Shown: positions 28,009 through 41,738, counted from the first letter of the stretch. The stretch is 64,000 nt of DNA from Xenophilus aerolatus (GCA_030418545.1 QAIB01000001.1:124001-188000), one strand, 5' to 3'. Notes: generated from the letters alone by a model not told the origin. Numbers and translations are program-made.

Positions 28009-29067
28009 TCAGATGGCGGTGTTGACCATGCCAACGAGCCCGTTGTACGCCTGCATGACCTGGTGCGGCGTGCCGGCCACATGGCGGGCCGAGCCGGACT
28101 CGATGAGTCCGCGCTCGCCCTCGGTGTAGGGGGCGGCGTCCCGCACGCGCCGCACCCGGGCCTTGCCCGCGCGGCGTAGCGAATCGGTGTATTCGGCCAC
28201 GATGTTCCAGCTCGGCGGCCGCTCGCGCGGGTGCGCGTCCATGTAGGCCATGGCATCGGCGGCCACGCGCTCGAAGGCGTCCAGCTGCTGCTTCGCGGCC
28301 TCGGGGTCGAAGCGCTCGCCGGCGATCACCCGCACCGCGCGCTGGGCTTCCAGGGCGATGGCGAGGTTCCAGTAGGCCGCCTTGCGGCCTTCCTTCTTCT
28401 CGAGGCGCGCGAGCTGGGCGGGCAGGGCCTCCTGCTCCTCGAGCTCGACGGCGTCGGCCAGCGTGCGGCTGGCGCGGATGAAGGCCTGGAAAGCCGCGAG
28501 CAGCTGCGGATGCAGCACGCGGCCCTTGGCGAAATCGTCGTCGCGGTAGTCCTGCTGGCGGTAGTAGGTGGCGGCGTCGTTCAGTGGCGATGCCAGGGCC
28601 GTGAGCCGCGCGATGTAGTCGGCGCCCGCAGCGTCGATCCGTTCCATGCGCGGCGTTTGCGCGGCCACCTGGTCGAAGCGCTTCCTGCACGCCACCAGGG
28701 CGCCCGCGTCGAGGGCCGACGGCGCCACGGGCACGGGCCGGCCGGCGCCCAGGCCATTGGCATCGAAGCTGAGGAAGTACTGGGTCACGCTGCCGCGGGT
28801 GCGGTCGTCCAGGTCATTGAAGCAGTCGATGTAGGTGCGCAGCTTCTGCGTGGCGGCCGGGCCGGTGACGGACACCCGGATCAGTGCCGGCGCCGGGACC
28901 GGCGGCGACAGCGCCGTGTTGACCGAGGGTGCCGCCGCGGCGGCAGGGGGCGCATCGTCGCCGGCCTCGTCCGCGTCGGGGGCCGGGCGGCCGCACGCGC
29001 CCAGCAGCAGGCCGGCTGCCAGCAGGGGCAGCCACCGGCACGCAGCCAGGCGACGGGCGGCTCGCAC
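28009..29067 (-). CDS. DUF3829 (YiiG-like) lipoprotein
   Basis: A 352-residue protein starting at GTG with a signal peptide and lipobox LLLGAC (Cys near residue 25). A low-complexity Ala/Pro/Asp stretch follows. The folded part begins at KLRTYIDCFNDLDDRTRGSV and is mainly helical, consistent with the DUF3829/YiiG family. It starts 3 bp after the prfB stop, so it is likely read from the prfB transcript. Function is unknown; it should be anchored to a membrane facing the periplasm. Confidence 0.75.
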   Translation of the reverse strand: MRAARRLAACRWLPLLAAGLLLGACGRPAPDADEAGDDAPPAAAAAPSVNTALSPPVPAPALIRVSVTGPAATQKLRTYIDCFNDLDDRTRGSVTQYFLSFDANGLGAGRPVPVAPSALDAGALVACRKRFDQVAAQTPRMERIDAAGADYIARLTALASPLNDAATYYRQQDYRDDDFAKGRVLHPQLLAAFQAFIRASRTLADAVELEEQEALPAQLARLEKKEGRKAAYWNLAIALEAQRAVRVIAGERFDPEAAKQQLDAFERVAADAMAYMDAHPRERPPSWNIVAEYTDSLRRAGKARVRRVRDAAPYTEGERGLIESGSARHVAGTPHQVMQAYNGLVGMVNTAI

Positions 29068-29070
29068 GCC

Positions 29071-30175
29071 TCAGACCCCCTGCTTGAGCGAGGCCTCGAT
29101 GAAGGCGTCGAGGTCGCCGTCCAGCACCTTCTGCGTGGCCGAGATCTCGACGTTGGTGCGCAGGTCCTTGATGCGGCTGTTGTCCAGCACGTAGCTGCGG
29201 ATCTGGTGGCCCCAGCCGACGTCGGTCTTGCTGTCCTCGAGCTTCTGCTGCTCTTCCTGGCGCTTGCGCATCTCGTGGTCGTACAGGCGCGAGCGCAGGC
29301 GCTTCCAGGCCACGTCGCGGTTGCTGTGCTGGCTGCGGCCGTCCTGGCACTGCACCACGATGCCGGTCGGGATGTGCGTCAGGCGCACGGCCGAGTCGGT
29401 CTTGTTGATGTGCTGGCCGCCGGCACCGCTGGCGCGGTAGGTGTCCACGCGCACGTCCGAGGGGTTGATCTCGATCTCGATCGAATCGTCGACCTCGGGA
29501 TACACGAAGATCGACGCGAAGCTGGTGTGGCGCCCGCCCGAGGAGTCGAAGGGCGACTTGCGCACCAGGCGGTGCACGCCGGTCTCGGTGCGCAGCAGGC
29601 CGTAGGCGTACTCACCGTCGACCTTGATGGTCGCGCTCTTGATGCCGGCCGTGTCGCCGGGCGATTCGTCCTCGACGGTGGTGCTGAAGCCCTTGCGCTC
29701 GGCGTACTTGAGGTACTGGCGCAGCAGCATGCTGGCCCAGTCCTGCGCCTCGGTGCCGCCAGCGCCGGCCTGGATGTCGACGAAGGCGTTCAGCGGGTCG
29801 GCCGGGTTGTTGAACATGCGGCGGAACTCGAGCGCCTCGACGTCCTTCTGCAGCGCGGCAACCTCGTCGGCGATGGCCTGCAGGCCGGCCTCGTCGCCTT
29901 CTTCCTTGCTCATCTCGTAGAGCTCGGTGTTGTCGGCCAGGTCGCGCGTGAGCTTGTCGAGGGTGACGACGACGCCGTCGAGCGCCTTCTTTTCCTTGCC
30001 CAGCTCCTGGGCCTTCTTGGGGTCGTTCCAGACCGCCGGGTCTTCCAGCGAGGCGTTGACGGTCCTCAGGCGTTCGGCTTTGGCATCGAAGTCAAAGATA
30101 CCTCCGGAGATCGACCGTGCGTGCGCTCAGGTCGCTCAGGGTGGTGCCGATCTGGTTGATGCGTTCTGCGTCCAT
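29071..30175 (-). CDS. prfB: Peptide chain release factor 2, with programmed +1 frameshift
   Basis: The two frames give 367 residues. RF2 reads UAA and UGA stops and triggers peptide release. Frame 0 encodes 27 residues from the ATG at 30175 ([20 protein letters not shown]) and stops at TGA 30094-30092. Skipping one T continues as [12 protein letters not shown] to the stop at 29071. The codon-reading KSPFDSSGG motif and the catalytic GGQ in [13 protein letters not shown] (about residue 250) are intact. The frameshift is autoregulatory: low RF2 favours the shift. Confidence 0.96.
30091..30106 (-). promoter_or_regulatory. prfB: prfB +1 frameshift site
   Basis: On the minus strand the order is CCGGAGGTATCTTTGAC. 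It has an internal Shine-Dalgarno-like AGG(AGGT), the slippery CTT and the in-frame TGA followed by C. This is the conserved RF2 recoding arrangement. Confidence 0.93.
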
Positions 30176-30889
30176 GGTGGTGTCCTGTTCTGTGGTGCGG
30201 GGGGTGCCGGAGCGCGAGGAGCCATGCCGTCGAGCAAGGGCGTCCGGGGAAAACCCGCGATTTTCTCATGTGGGGCTTGCCCTGCCCGGAGGCAAGTTCT
30301 TGGCGGCTCCAGGGGCGGGTGGAAGGTGCGATCGGGCTGTGGCGCTTGCTGTGCTTGCGTTCCGGCAGAAATCGTCACGTTCGTTACTTTCTTTGCTGTT
30401 GGCTTATTGAGGCTCTCGACGGGGGCCTGCTCCGGCGTTGCTGCGGATCGGCCGGCACGACGGGCGGGGTCGCTGGCGGCGGCCGCGGGCCTGCGTTCTC
30501 CGGCTCAGGCTCGCGCTGACCGGCTTGTCGTGCTGCCTGCGTGCTCGCTGTCCATCGACGCGCCTGCGGCACTGCACGGCGCCGCGAATGGAGCCTGCGC
30601 CCGCAGGCCCACGACCACCGCCCTGAACCGCTGCGCCTGAGTGGACAGGCAAACCGGACGCGCCCGCGCCATGCCGGCCGATCCACCCCACCGTCCAGGC
30701 CGGTGGTGCCGGTGTGCGGGCGCAGGCGCCATTCGCGGCGCCGTGCAGTGCCCAAAGCACGTCGATTCCAGGCGAGCACATCCGTCGTGCCGCACGACGG
30801 TCAGCGCGAGCCTGAGCCGGAGAACGCACACCGGCGCCGCCGGCCGGGTTCAGGCCCACGGCACCGAACCCCGCAGAACCAACCAGTCC
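30176..30889. other. 714-bp gene-free region upstream of prfB
   Basis: The frames on both strands are low-complexity Arg/Ala/Pro products and mirror each other because of the palindrome. I see no real gene. The prfB promoter must lie in or near 30180-30420, where a less GC-rich patch occurs around 30370-30415. No convincing -35/-10 pair was found. Confidence 0.6.
30476..30840. repeat. Long imperfect inverted repeat (about 150-bp arms)
   Basis: Two perfect blocks share one symmetry centre at 30660. Block one pairs 30493-30522 with 30798-30827 (30 bp). Block two pairs 30568-30591 with 30729-30752 (24 bp). Sequence between the blocks is partly conserved. The loop is about 60-80 bp. Confidence 0.85.
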
Positions 30890-32077
30890 TCAGGCCGGCG
30901 CAGGCTCCCGCGGCAGAGTCACCGTGAAGGTCGACCCCTCGCCCGGCGAACTGCTCACCTCGATCCGCCCGCCATGGGCCTCGACGATCTGCCGCGTAAT
31001 GAACAGCCCCAGCCCGAGGCCGCCAGCCGCCTGACTGCGGCCCGAGTCGGTGCGCTCGAACTGCTCGAAGATCCGCGCCTGGTCGGCCGGCGCAATGCCG
31101 ATGCCGCGGTCGCGCACGCTCAGCACGGCCTCCTCGCCCGCGTTGGCCACCCGCACGTCCACCGGGTGGCCGCCGCCGTAGCGCAGCGCGTTGGTCAGCA
31201 GGTTCGTCAGCACCTGCTCGATGCGGAATTCGTCCCACACCCCGTCGACCGCCTGCGCCGCCTCCAGCCGGAAGCTCGCGCCCGCCGCCTCGGCCTGCTG
31301 CGTCAGGCCTTCCACCACGCGCCGCGCCAGCACGGCCAGGTCGAAGGCCTGGGGCTTCATCGACAGCCGGCCGCTGCGCATGCGCGTTACGTCCAGCATG
31401 TCGTCGATCAGCCGCACCATGCTCTGGATCTGCCGCTGGTCGCGCTCGGTCATCTCCCTCAGCTTCTCGGGCGTGAACGACTGCGTGTTGCCGCGCGCCA
31501 GATGCAGCTTGCGCACCTGCGTCTCCAGGAACAGCGTGTTCAGCGGCGTGCGCAGCTCGTGCGACACCATCGACATGAAATCGTCGCGCATGCGCACCGC
31601 GCGCTCCAGGTCCCGCCGCGCGGCCTGCAGCTCCGTCACCAGCGCCTGCTGCGCCTCCATCTCCTGCTTCAGCGCCTTGCGGCTGGCGAACAGGTCGACG
31701 AACACGTTCACCTTGCTGCGCACCACCTGGGCGTCCAACGGCTTCTGCAGGAAATCGACCGCGCCGCTTTCGTAGCCTTTGAAGGCGTAATTGAGTTCCG
31801 AGCCCGCCGCGCTCACGAAGATGATCGGGATGTGCCGCGTGCGCTCGGTGCCGCGCATCAGCTCGGCCAGCTCGAAGCCGTTCATCCCGGGCATCTGCAC
31901 GTCGACCAGCGCCAGCGCGAATTCGTGCTCGAGCATCAGCGCCAGCGCCGCGTCGCCGGAGCCGGCCTGGAACACCCGCCGGCCAGGCCCGCGCACCAGC
32001 GCGTCGAGGGCGACGAGGTTCTCCTTCAGGTCGTCGACCAGGAGGAGCTTGCTCTCGATGTCAGTGGGTGGCGGCAT
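30890..32077 (-). CDS. Response-regulator/histidine-kinase hybrid (REC-HisKA-HATPase)
   Basis: A 395-residue soluble protein. An N-terminal receiver (about 8-125; LLLVDDLKENL, phospho-acceptor in LALVDVQMPGMNG, K in FLQKPL) is followed by a coiled helix. The kinase core has [11 protein letters not shown] with His at 173, then NLLTNALRYGG, GIGIAP and GLGLGLFITRQIVEAHGG. It is last of four overlapping genes and shares 17 bp with cheB. It probably receives phosphate or methylation-dependent signals from the upstream hybrid kinase. No output domain is visible. Confidence 0.9.
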   Translation of the reverse strand: MPPPTDIESKLLLVDDLKENLVALDALVRGPGRRVFQAGSGDAALALMLEHEFALALVDVQMPGMNGFELAELMRGTERTRHIPIIFVSAAGSELNYAFKGYESGAVDFLQKPLDAQVVRSKVNVFVDLFASRKALKQEMEAQQALVTELQAARRDLERAVRMRDDFMSMVSHELRTPLNTLFLETQVRKLHLARGNTQSFTPEKLREMTERDQRQIQSMVRLIDDMLDVTRMRSGRLSMKPQAFDLAVLARRVVEGLTQQAEAAGASFRLEAAQAVDGVWDEFRIEQVLTNLLTNALRYGGGHPVDVRVANAGEEAVLSVRDRGIGIAPADQARIFEQFERTDSGRSQAAGGLGLGLFITRQIVEAHGGRIEVSSSPGEGSTFTVTLPREPAPA

Positions 32078-32660
32078 GCAGGGCGTCCAGTTGCATCAGC
32101 AGTTCGCGAAGGTCGGCCAGGGGAAGCACATGGTCGGGGGGACGGGCCGCGATCGCGGCCTGCGGCATCATGGGTGTCGCGGCCTCCTGGGGGGACTGCA
32201 CGGCCGTCAGGCCGCCCGCCGCGCCGATGTCGGCCAGGCCGCGCGCGCCGTCCTCGTTGGCGCCGGTCAGCACGATCCCGGCCAGGCGCGGCCCGTAGGC
32301 ATCGGCCGCGGAACTCATCATCAGGTCGATCGAAGGGCGGGAGTAGAGCACAGGCGGCTCGCAGCTGAGCGAGAAGCGGCGGTCGCGCTCGACGAACAGG
32401 TGGTACCCCGGCGGCGCGAAGTGCAACGTGCCGGGGGCCACGTCGGCCTTGTCCTGCGCCTCGCACACCGGCATCTGCAGCCGACGCGCGAAGATCTCCA
32501 CCAGCCGGCTCTCGCGCCCCTCGGGCAGGTGCAGCACGGCCACCATCGGCAGGTGCCAGGGCTGGGGCAGCGCCTGGAACAGGCGCATCAGCGCATCGAT
32601 GCCGCCGGCCGAGGCACCCACCGCGACGAGGTCGACCTCGGGCAGGGACGCGCCCCTCAT
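32061..32660 (-). CDS. CheB-type methylesterase domain protein lacking a receiver
   Basis: A 199-residue protein made only of the CheB catalytic domain. The nucleophile is in VGASAGGIDAL, His in AVLHLPEGRES, and the Asp region in LTGANEDGARGLADI. FAPPGYHLFVE and HVLPL are typical. Classical CheB has an N-terminal receiver, absent here. Its ATG overlaps the cheR stop (ATGA). It would remove methyl groups added by the CheR, but no chemoreceptor gene is present in the window. Confidence 0.9.
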   Translation of the reverse strand: MRGASLPEVDLVAVGASAGGIDALMRLFQALPQPWHLPMVAVLHLPEGRESRLVEIFARRLQMPVCEAQDKADVAPGTLHFAPPGYHLFVERDRRFSLSCEPPVLYSRPSIDLMMSSAADAYGPRLAGIVLTGANEDGARGLADIGAAGGLTAVQSPQEAATPMMPQAAIAARPPDHVLPLADLRELLMQLDALHAATH

Positions 32661-33525
32661 GTCGCCCTCCGGTAGATGCGGTCGGGCCGGCTCACGGCCT
32701 CGAAGCGCTCGCCGTAGGCAGAGAAATCGATGCTCTCCTTGCTGCCCAGCCCGAGGAAGCCGCGGTAGCACAGCGAGTCGTGGAACAGGCCCAGCGCCCG
32801 GTCCTGCAGGCGGCGGTTGAAGTAGATGAGCACGTTGCGGCACGACACGAGCTGGGTCTCGGCGAACACGCTGTCGGTGGCCAGGCTGTGGTCGGCAAAG
32901 ATCACGTTGGCCCGCAGCGCCGGGTCGAAGCGCGCGCCGCCGTAGGCTGCCGTGTAGTAGTCGGAAAAGGCCTGGCGCCCCCCGCTGCGCTGGTAGTTGG
33001 CGGTGTAGTCGCGCACCGCCTCGGCCGGGAAGATGCCCTGGCGCGCCTTCTCGAGCGACTGCGGGTTGATGTCGGTGGCGTAGATCAGCGCACGCTCGAG
33101 CAGGCCCTCTTCCTTGAGCAGGATGGCCATCGAGTAGACCTCCTCGCCGGTGCTGCAGCCCGCGATCCACACCTTGATCGACGGGTAGGTGTGCAGCACG
33201 GGCACCACGTGCTCGCGCAGCGCCAAAAAGTACGAGGGGTCGCGGAACATCTCGCTCACCGGGATGGTGAGGTACTGCAGCAGCCGCGCGAACACCTCGG
33301 GGTCGCGCAGCACCTGCTCCTGCAGGGCCGAGATGCTGCGGAACTGCATCTGCTCCAGCGCGTAGGCCACGCGCCGCTTCTGCGAGGCGCCGGTGTAGTC
33401 GCGGAAGTCGTGGTTGTAGCGCAGGTAGATCGCCTCCATCAGCAGGCGCAGCTCGATGTCGCCGGCGCTCGGCGGCGGGGCCGCAGGGGCCTTGGGCGAG
33501 GCGGGCGCCCCGCGTGCCGCGTTGC

Positions 33526-33529
<4 letters not shown>
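32657..33529 (-). CDS. CheR-type protein-glutamate methyltransferase
   Basis: A 290-residue SAM-dependent methyltransferase. An all-helical N-terminal part ([17 protein letters not shown]) precedes the SAM domain: [44 protein letters not shown] and [13 protein letters not shown]. The GTG at 33529 overlaps the hybrid-kinase TGA, and an Ala/Pro-rich leader of about 25 residues precedes the domain. It forms a pair with the REC-less CheB. Confidence 0.92.
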
Positions 33530-37029
<3,500 letters not shown>

Positions 37030-37245
37030 GGGCGCTCGCGCAGGGTGGGCGTCGGGGCAAAACCGACGCAGTCTGCCCGAAGCGTGGCCGCACGCGTGTC
37101 GGAAAAAGGCGCGATCGGCGAACGAAGCGCGCCCGCGTGTGGGGCTCCTCCTGCAACGCGACGCTGGCTTGGCCGCCAGGGCGTGCGCTCGCCGCGCGGG
37201 AAGCTCGCGCGTCGATCACATCCAGATCTTGCAAAGGAGCACTTC

Positions 37246-37521
37246 ATGAGCCGATGGACCGTGGAAATCGAACCGACCGACGACGACCGCTACCAGTGGC
37301 GGCATGTGCCCGTGGGCGAGACCGGCACCGGCACCGCGCACGTGGGTGGCGAGCGCTTCGACACCGCCGATGCCGCGCGCGCCGCGGGCGAAGCGGCATT
37401 GGCCGAGCATGAGGAGCGCCGCGCCGACGAGGCCGCGCCCGAGGTGCCCGCGCACGACGCCGACACGCGCCTGGGCGAGTCGCAGCCCGAGCTGGAGGCC
37501 GAGGAAGACCCGCGCCTCTGA
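37246..37521 (+). CDS. Small acidic protein, function unknown
   Basis: A 91-residue protein with a good AAAGGAG site before ATG 37246. The first half (SRWTVEIEPTDDDRYQWRHV) looks folded and the rest is Ala/Glu/Asp-rich and probably disordered. There is no signal or membrane segment. The 216-bp gap upstream (37030-37245) separates it from the divergent hybrid kinase and shows nothing else. I do not recognise the family. Confidence 0.65.
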   Translation: MSRWTVEIEPTDDDRYQWRHVPVGETGTGTAHVGGERFDTADAARAAGEAALAEHEERRADEAAPEVPAHDADTRLGESQPELEAEEDPRL

Positions 37522-37537
37522 GAACGCGGCGCCGGCT

Positions 37538-38455
37538 TCAGCCGGCCAGGAAGTCCTCGATCAGCCCGGCCACGCGCTCGGGCTGGTCGTGGTGCAGCAT
37601 GTGGGCCGCGTCGTCGACCTGCGCGATGCGCACGTCGCGCACCGACTTGAGCCGCTCGTGGTATTCCTCGAGCGAGTAGCGCTTGCCCCACCAGCCGCGC
37701 AGGCTGTCGTCGCTGGCCTCCACGGCCAGCACCGGCGCCTCGATCGCGGCGTACAGCGCCAGCGCCTCGTCGACGCGGAACAGGTTGGCGTTGATCACCT
37801 TGTGCGCCGGGTCGCCGAGGATGTTCCAGCGCTCGGCGCCTTCGCCATCCTTCGTGCAGCTCGCCCACTGGCGGGCCAGCCAGTCGGCCTTGTCCTGCGT
37901 GAGCCGCGGATTGGTTTTCATGAGCCGGCGCGCCACGCCCTCGGCCGCCGGGTAGCTGGCCAGGTCCATGCCGCCGGCGTGCAGGCGCTTGAGTTCGTCG
38001 ATCCAGCGGCCGTAGCGCGCCGGCGCTTCGTCGGCGCGGTAGGCGGGCATGCCGAAGCCTTCGAGATTGACCACGCGGCGCAGCCGCTTGGGCCGCACGC
38101 CGGCGTAGTGCATGGCCACGTTGCCGCCCATGCTGTGGCCCACCAGGTCGACGGCGCGATCGCCCGCATAGTGGTCGAGCAACCAGTCGAGGTCGGCCAG
38201 GTAGTCGGGCAGCCAGTAGTTGTCGACGCCGCCGCCTTCGGTCAGGCCGTAGCCGCGCCAGTCGGGCGCGACGATGAAGCGCTCCTCGCGCATCGCGTCG
38301 ACCACGAACTGCCACGACGCGCCCACGTCCATCCAGCCGTGCAGCAGCACCAGCGGTGGGCGGGCGTCGGCGGGCTCGCCCCAGGTCAGCACGTGGTAGC
38401 GCAGATTGCGCACGGGGACGAACTCGGAGCGGGCAGGGCGGCGGGGGACGTACAT
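37538..38455 (-). CDS. Alpha/beta-fold hydrolase
   Basis: A 305-residue serine hydrolase. The oxyanion region is LVLLHGWMDVGASWQF near residue 35. The nucleophile elbow is DLVGHSMGGNVAM, and the late His is in VDDAAHMLHHDQPE. The catalytic Asp is probably in VEASDDS. No signal peptide is present. Similar proteins are esterases or haloalkane-dehalogenase-like, and the substrate cannot be inferred. It converges on the small acidic gene. Confidence 0.88.
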   Translation of the reverse strand: MYVPRRPARSEFVPVRNLRYHVLTWGEPADARPPLVLLHGWMDVGASWQFVVDAMREERFIVAPDWRGYGLTEGGGVDNYWLPDYLADLDWLLDHYAGDRAVDLVGHSMGGNVAMHYAGVRPKRLRRVVNLEGFGMPAYRADEAPARYGRWIDELKRLHAGGMDLASYPAAEGVARRLMKTNPRLTQDKADWLARQWASCTKDGEGAERWNILGDPAHKVINANLFRVDEALALYAAIEAPVLAVEASDDSLRGWWGKRYSLEEYHERLKSVRDVRIAQVDDAAHMLHHDQPERVAGLIEDFLAG

Positions 38456-38514
38456 GGCGGCCGATCATAGGCAGTGCGCGCGCCCGGGCCAGTCCGGCGC
38501 AGGACAGGGCGTCT

Positions 38515-38575
38515 GCTATGAAAAACGTAGCTGCCTGCGCAGGCGGGGCGGGCGCTGCAGCCCGATTTCTTCTTG
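38515..38575 (+). repeat. Dispersed 60-bp intergenic repeat, copy 4
   Basis: The hairpin GCTATGAAAAACGTAGC is followed by TGCCTGCGCAGGCGGGGCGG and a GCTGCAGCCCGATTTCTTCT tail. It lies between the divergent hydrolase and transporter genes, so it may bear on their promoters. Confidence 0.8.
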
Positions 38576-38677
38576 GATTGGGGGTCAACCCTGTGAAGGA
38601 AATTCCTGCTGCGGTCCGGCGCGGGTGCGGGCTAGAGTCGCCGCCTTCGAACAGAACGACGGACCCAGGAGACGCCC

Positions 38678-40012
38678 ATGCCCACCCCCTTTCGCGCCGC
38701 GCGCGGCCTGCTCGCCGCGAGCCTGCTGGCCGCCTTCGGCACGCTGGCCCCGGCCGGCACCGTGACCGTGATCACCTCCTTTCCCAAGGAGCTGACCGAC
38801 GCCTACAAGAAGGCCTTCGAGGCAGCGAACGCGGGCATCAAGCTGGAGGTGCTGAACAAGAACACCACGGCCTCCATCGCCTACATCAAGGAGTTGCCCG
38901 CGGGCCAGCGGCCCGACGTGATGTGGGCCAGCGCGCCCGACGCCTTCGAAGTGCTGGCCCGCGACAAGCTGCTCACCGCCGCGCCCGAGGTGAAGAACCC
39001 GCACGTGCCGGCCAAGATCGGCAACTACCCCATCAACGACCCGCAGGGCCTGTACTACGGCCAGGCGCTCGCGGGCTACGGGATGATGTGGAACACCCGG
39101 TACCTGCAGGCCAACAAGCTGCCGGCGCCGAAGGAATGGAGCGACCTCGCGCGGCCCGAGTACTTCGGCCACGTCGCCATCAGCTCGCCCTCGCGTTCGG
39201 GCACCACGCACCTCACGGTCGAGACGCTGCTGCAGGGCGAGGGCTGGGACAAGGGCTGGACGCAGCTGCTCGAGATCATGGGCAACTGCGCGGCCGTGAC
39301 CGACCGCAGCTTCGGCGTGCCCGACGGCGTGAACAGCGGCCAGTTCGGCATCGGCCTGGTGATCGACTTCTTCGGCCTCGCGGGCAAGTACTCGGGCTTC
39401 CCGGTCGAGTTCGCCTACCCCAGCGTGACGGCCGTGGTGCCGGCCAACATCGGCCTGGTGACGGGCGCGAAGAACGCCGACGAGGCGAAGAAGTTCATCG
39501 CCTTCACGCTGAGCAAGGACGGCCAGCAGCTGCTGCTCGAACCCAAGATCAGCCGCCTGCCGGTGCTGCCCTACGCCGACCTGAAGGTGCCCGCCGGCTA
39601 CCCCGACATCCAGGCCGTGGCGAAGAAGGCCAAGGTGCAGTTCGACTCCGAACTGTCGGAGTCGCGCTACCAGGTGGTGGTGAGCCTGTTCGACCAGATG
39701 GTGACCTTCCGCCTCAAGGAATTGCAGGCCGCGACCCAGGCCATCCACGAAGCCGAGAAGAAGCTCAAGGCCAGGCCGAACGCGCAGGGCAGCGAGCTGG
39801 TCAAGCAGGCAAGGGGCTTCGCGTACGCCTCGCTGGTCGGCGCGGACACGGTGAAGAACGAGCAGTTCCTCGAGCTCTTCCGCAAGAACCGGCGTGACGT
39901 CGCCGTGAGCAAGCAGCTCACCGGCCAGGAGGAACTCTGGGCCGGCAAGGCGAAGGCCAACTACGCCAAGGCGACCGAACTGGCCAGGCAGGCCGCGGCG
40001 CTGGCGAAGTGA
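38678..40012 (+). CDS. ABC transporter substrate-binding protein (Fe3+/phosphonate type)
   Basis: A 444-residue exported receptor: signal peptide to about residue 25, then VTVITSFPKELTDAYKKAFE of the family 1 binding-protein class. Further marks are PDVMWASAPDAFEVL and GYGMMWNTRYLQANKLP. The binding fold ends near residue 330; about 110 mostly helical, Lys/Ala-rich residues follow, which is unusual. It overlaps the permease start by 4 bp. Relatives take up ferric iron or 2-aminoethylphosphonate-like ligands. The ligand is not known here. Confidence 0.85.
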   Translation: MPTPFRAARGLLAASLLAAFGTLAPAGTVTVITSFPKELTDAYKKAFEAANAGIKLEVLNKNTTASIAYIKELPAGQRPDVMWASAPDAFEVLARDKLLTAAPEVKNPHVPAKIGNYPINDPQGLYYGQALAGYGMMWNTRYLQANKLPAPKEWSDLARPEYFGHVAISSPSRSGTTHLTVETLLQGEGWDKGWTQLLEIMGNCAAVTDRSFGVPDGVNSGQFGIGLVIDFFGLAGKYSGFPVEFAYPSVTAVVPANIGLVTGAKNADEAKKFIAFTLSKDGQQLLLEPKISRLPVLPYADLKVPAGYPDIQAVAKKAKVQFDSELSESRYQVVVSLFDQMVTFRLKELQAATQAIHEAEKKLKARPNAQGSELVKQARGFAYASLVGADTVKNEQFLELFRKNRRDVAVSKQLTGQEELWAGKAKANYAKATELARQAAALAK

Positions 40013-41738
40013 CGCCCGCGACGGTCCCGGCGCCGGGCGGGTCGGTGCCGGCGCTGCGCCGCCGCGAAGGCGCGGGCTGGGGAGCCTGGGCGGTGGCCGG
40101 CGCGGTGCTGGCCTTCCTGCTCGTGTTCCTGCTGGTGCCCGTGGGGCTGGTGGTCTACACGGCTTTCGTCGACGGCTCAGGCGGCTTCACGCTGGGCCAC
40201 TTCGGCAACTTCTTCGGCCAGAGCCTGTTCACCGAGGCCTTTCTCAACAGCCTGGTCGTGGCGCTCGCGAGCGTGTTCTTCGCCTCGCTGATCGCCGTGC
40301 CGCTGGCCTACCTCACGGTGCGCTTCGAGTTCCGCGGCGCGCTGCTGATCCAGACGCTGGGCGTGCTGCCGCTGGTGATGCCGCCCTTCGTCGGCGCGGT
40401 GGCGCTGCAGCTCATCTTCGGGCGCAACGGCAGCGTCAACCTGCTGCTCGACCAGTGGTTCGGCTTCAAGGTGCCGATCATGGACGGGCTGGTGGGCGTC
40501 ACCTTCGTCGAAAGCATCCATTACTTTCCGTTCATCCTGCTGAACCTGGTGGCCGCGCTGCGCAACATCGACGGCGCGATGGAGGAGTCCGCGCAGAACC
40601 TCGGCGCGCGGGGCTTCCGGCTCTTTCGCCGCATCATCTTTCCGCTCGCGATGCCGGGCTTCCTGGCCGGCGCGGCGCTGGTCTTCGTCAAGGTGTTCGA
40701 CGACCTGGGCACGCCGCTGGTCATGGGCGTGACCAACATGCTGGCGCCGCAGGCTTACCTGCGCATCACCTCGGTGGGCATCGACGACCCGATGGGCTAC
40801 GTCATCAGCGTGCTGATGATCGGCTTCTCGATCCTCGCGCTGTGGCTGGCTGCCCGCATGACGCAGGGGCGCGACTACGCCACCCTGCAGAAGGGCGGCA
40901 GCAGCCTGCAGCGCCGGCGACTCGCGGGCTGGGAATCGGTGCTGGCCTATGGCTGGATCGGCCTGGTGCTGGCGATCGTGCTGGCGCCGCACCTGGCGAT
41001 CCTGCTGATGTCCTTTGCCAAGGTGTGGAGCTTCTCGGTCCTGCCCGATGCGTACACGCTCGACCACTATGCGGCGGTGTTCAGCGACGCGCAGCACATG
41101 ATCGGCAACACGCTGCTGTACTGCCTGCTGGCCGCGGGGCTGGACGTGCTCATCGGCACGGCGATCGCCTGGCTCATCCTGCGCACGGCGCTGCCGGCGC
41201 GGCGCTGGCTCGATTCGCTGGCCTCCATTGCCCTGGCGATTCCGGGCCTGGTGCTGGCCATCGGCTACCTGCGGCTCTTCAAGGGCGTGAACATCCCGTT
41301 CACCGATTCGCCGGTGGTCACGAGCTGGGTGCTGATCATGCTGGCCTACGCGGTACGCCGGCTGCCCTATGCGCTGCGCGCCTGCATGGCGGCGCTGCAG
41401 CAGGTGCACCTGTCGCTGGAAGAGGTGGCGCAGAGCCTGGGCGCCACGCGCTGGCGCACCGTGCGCCGCGTGATGGTGCCGCTCATGGCCGGGGGCATCC
41501 TGGCCGGCTTCGTCACCAGCTTCATCACGGCGGCGGTGGAGCTGTCGGCCACCATCCTGCTCACCTCCGCCGAGAGCCAGGCGCCGATGAGCTACGGCAT
41601 CTACCTCTACATGCAGAGCGTGTCGGGGCGCGGGCCGGGCGCGGCGCTGGGGGTGCTGGCCGTGGTGGTCGTGGCGCTGGGCACCTGGGCGTCGCACCGT
41701 TTTGCAGAACGCACGCGCACGCCTGAAAGGTCCACTTC

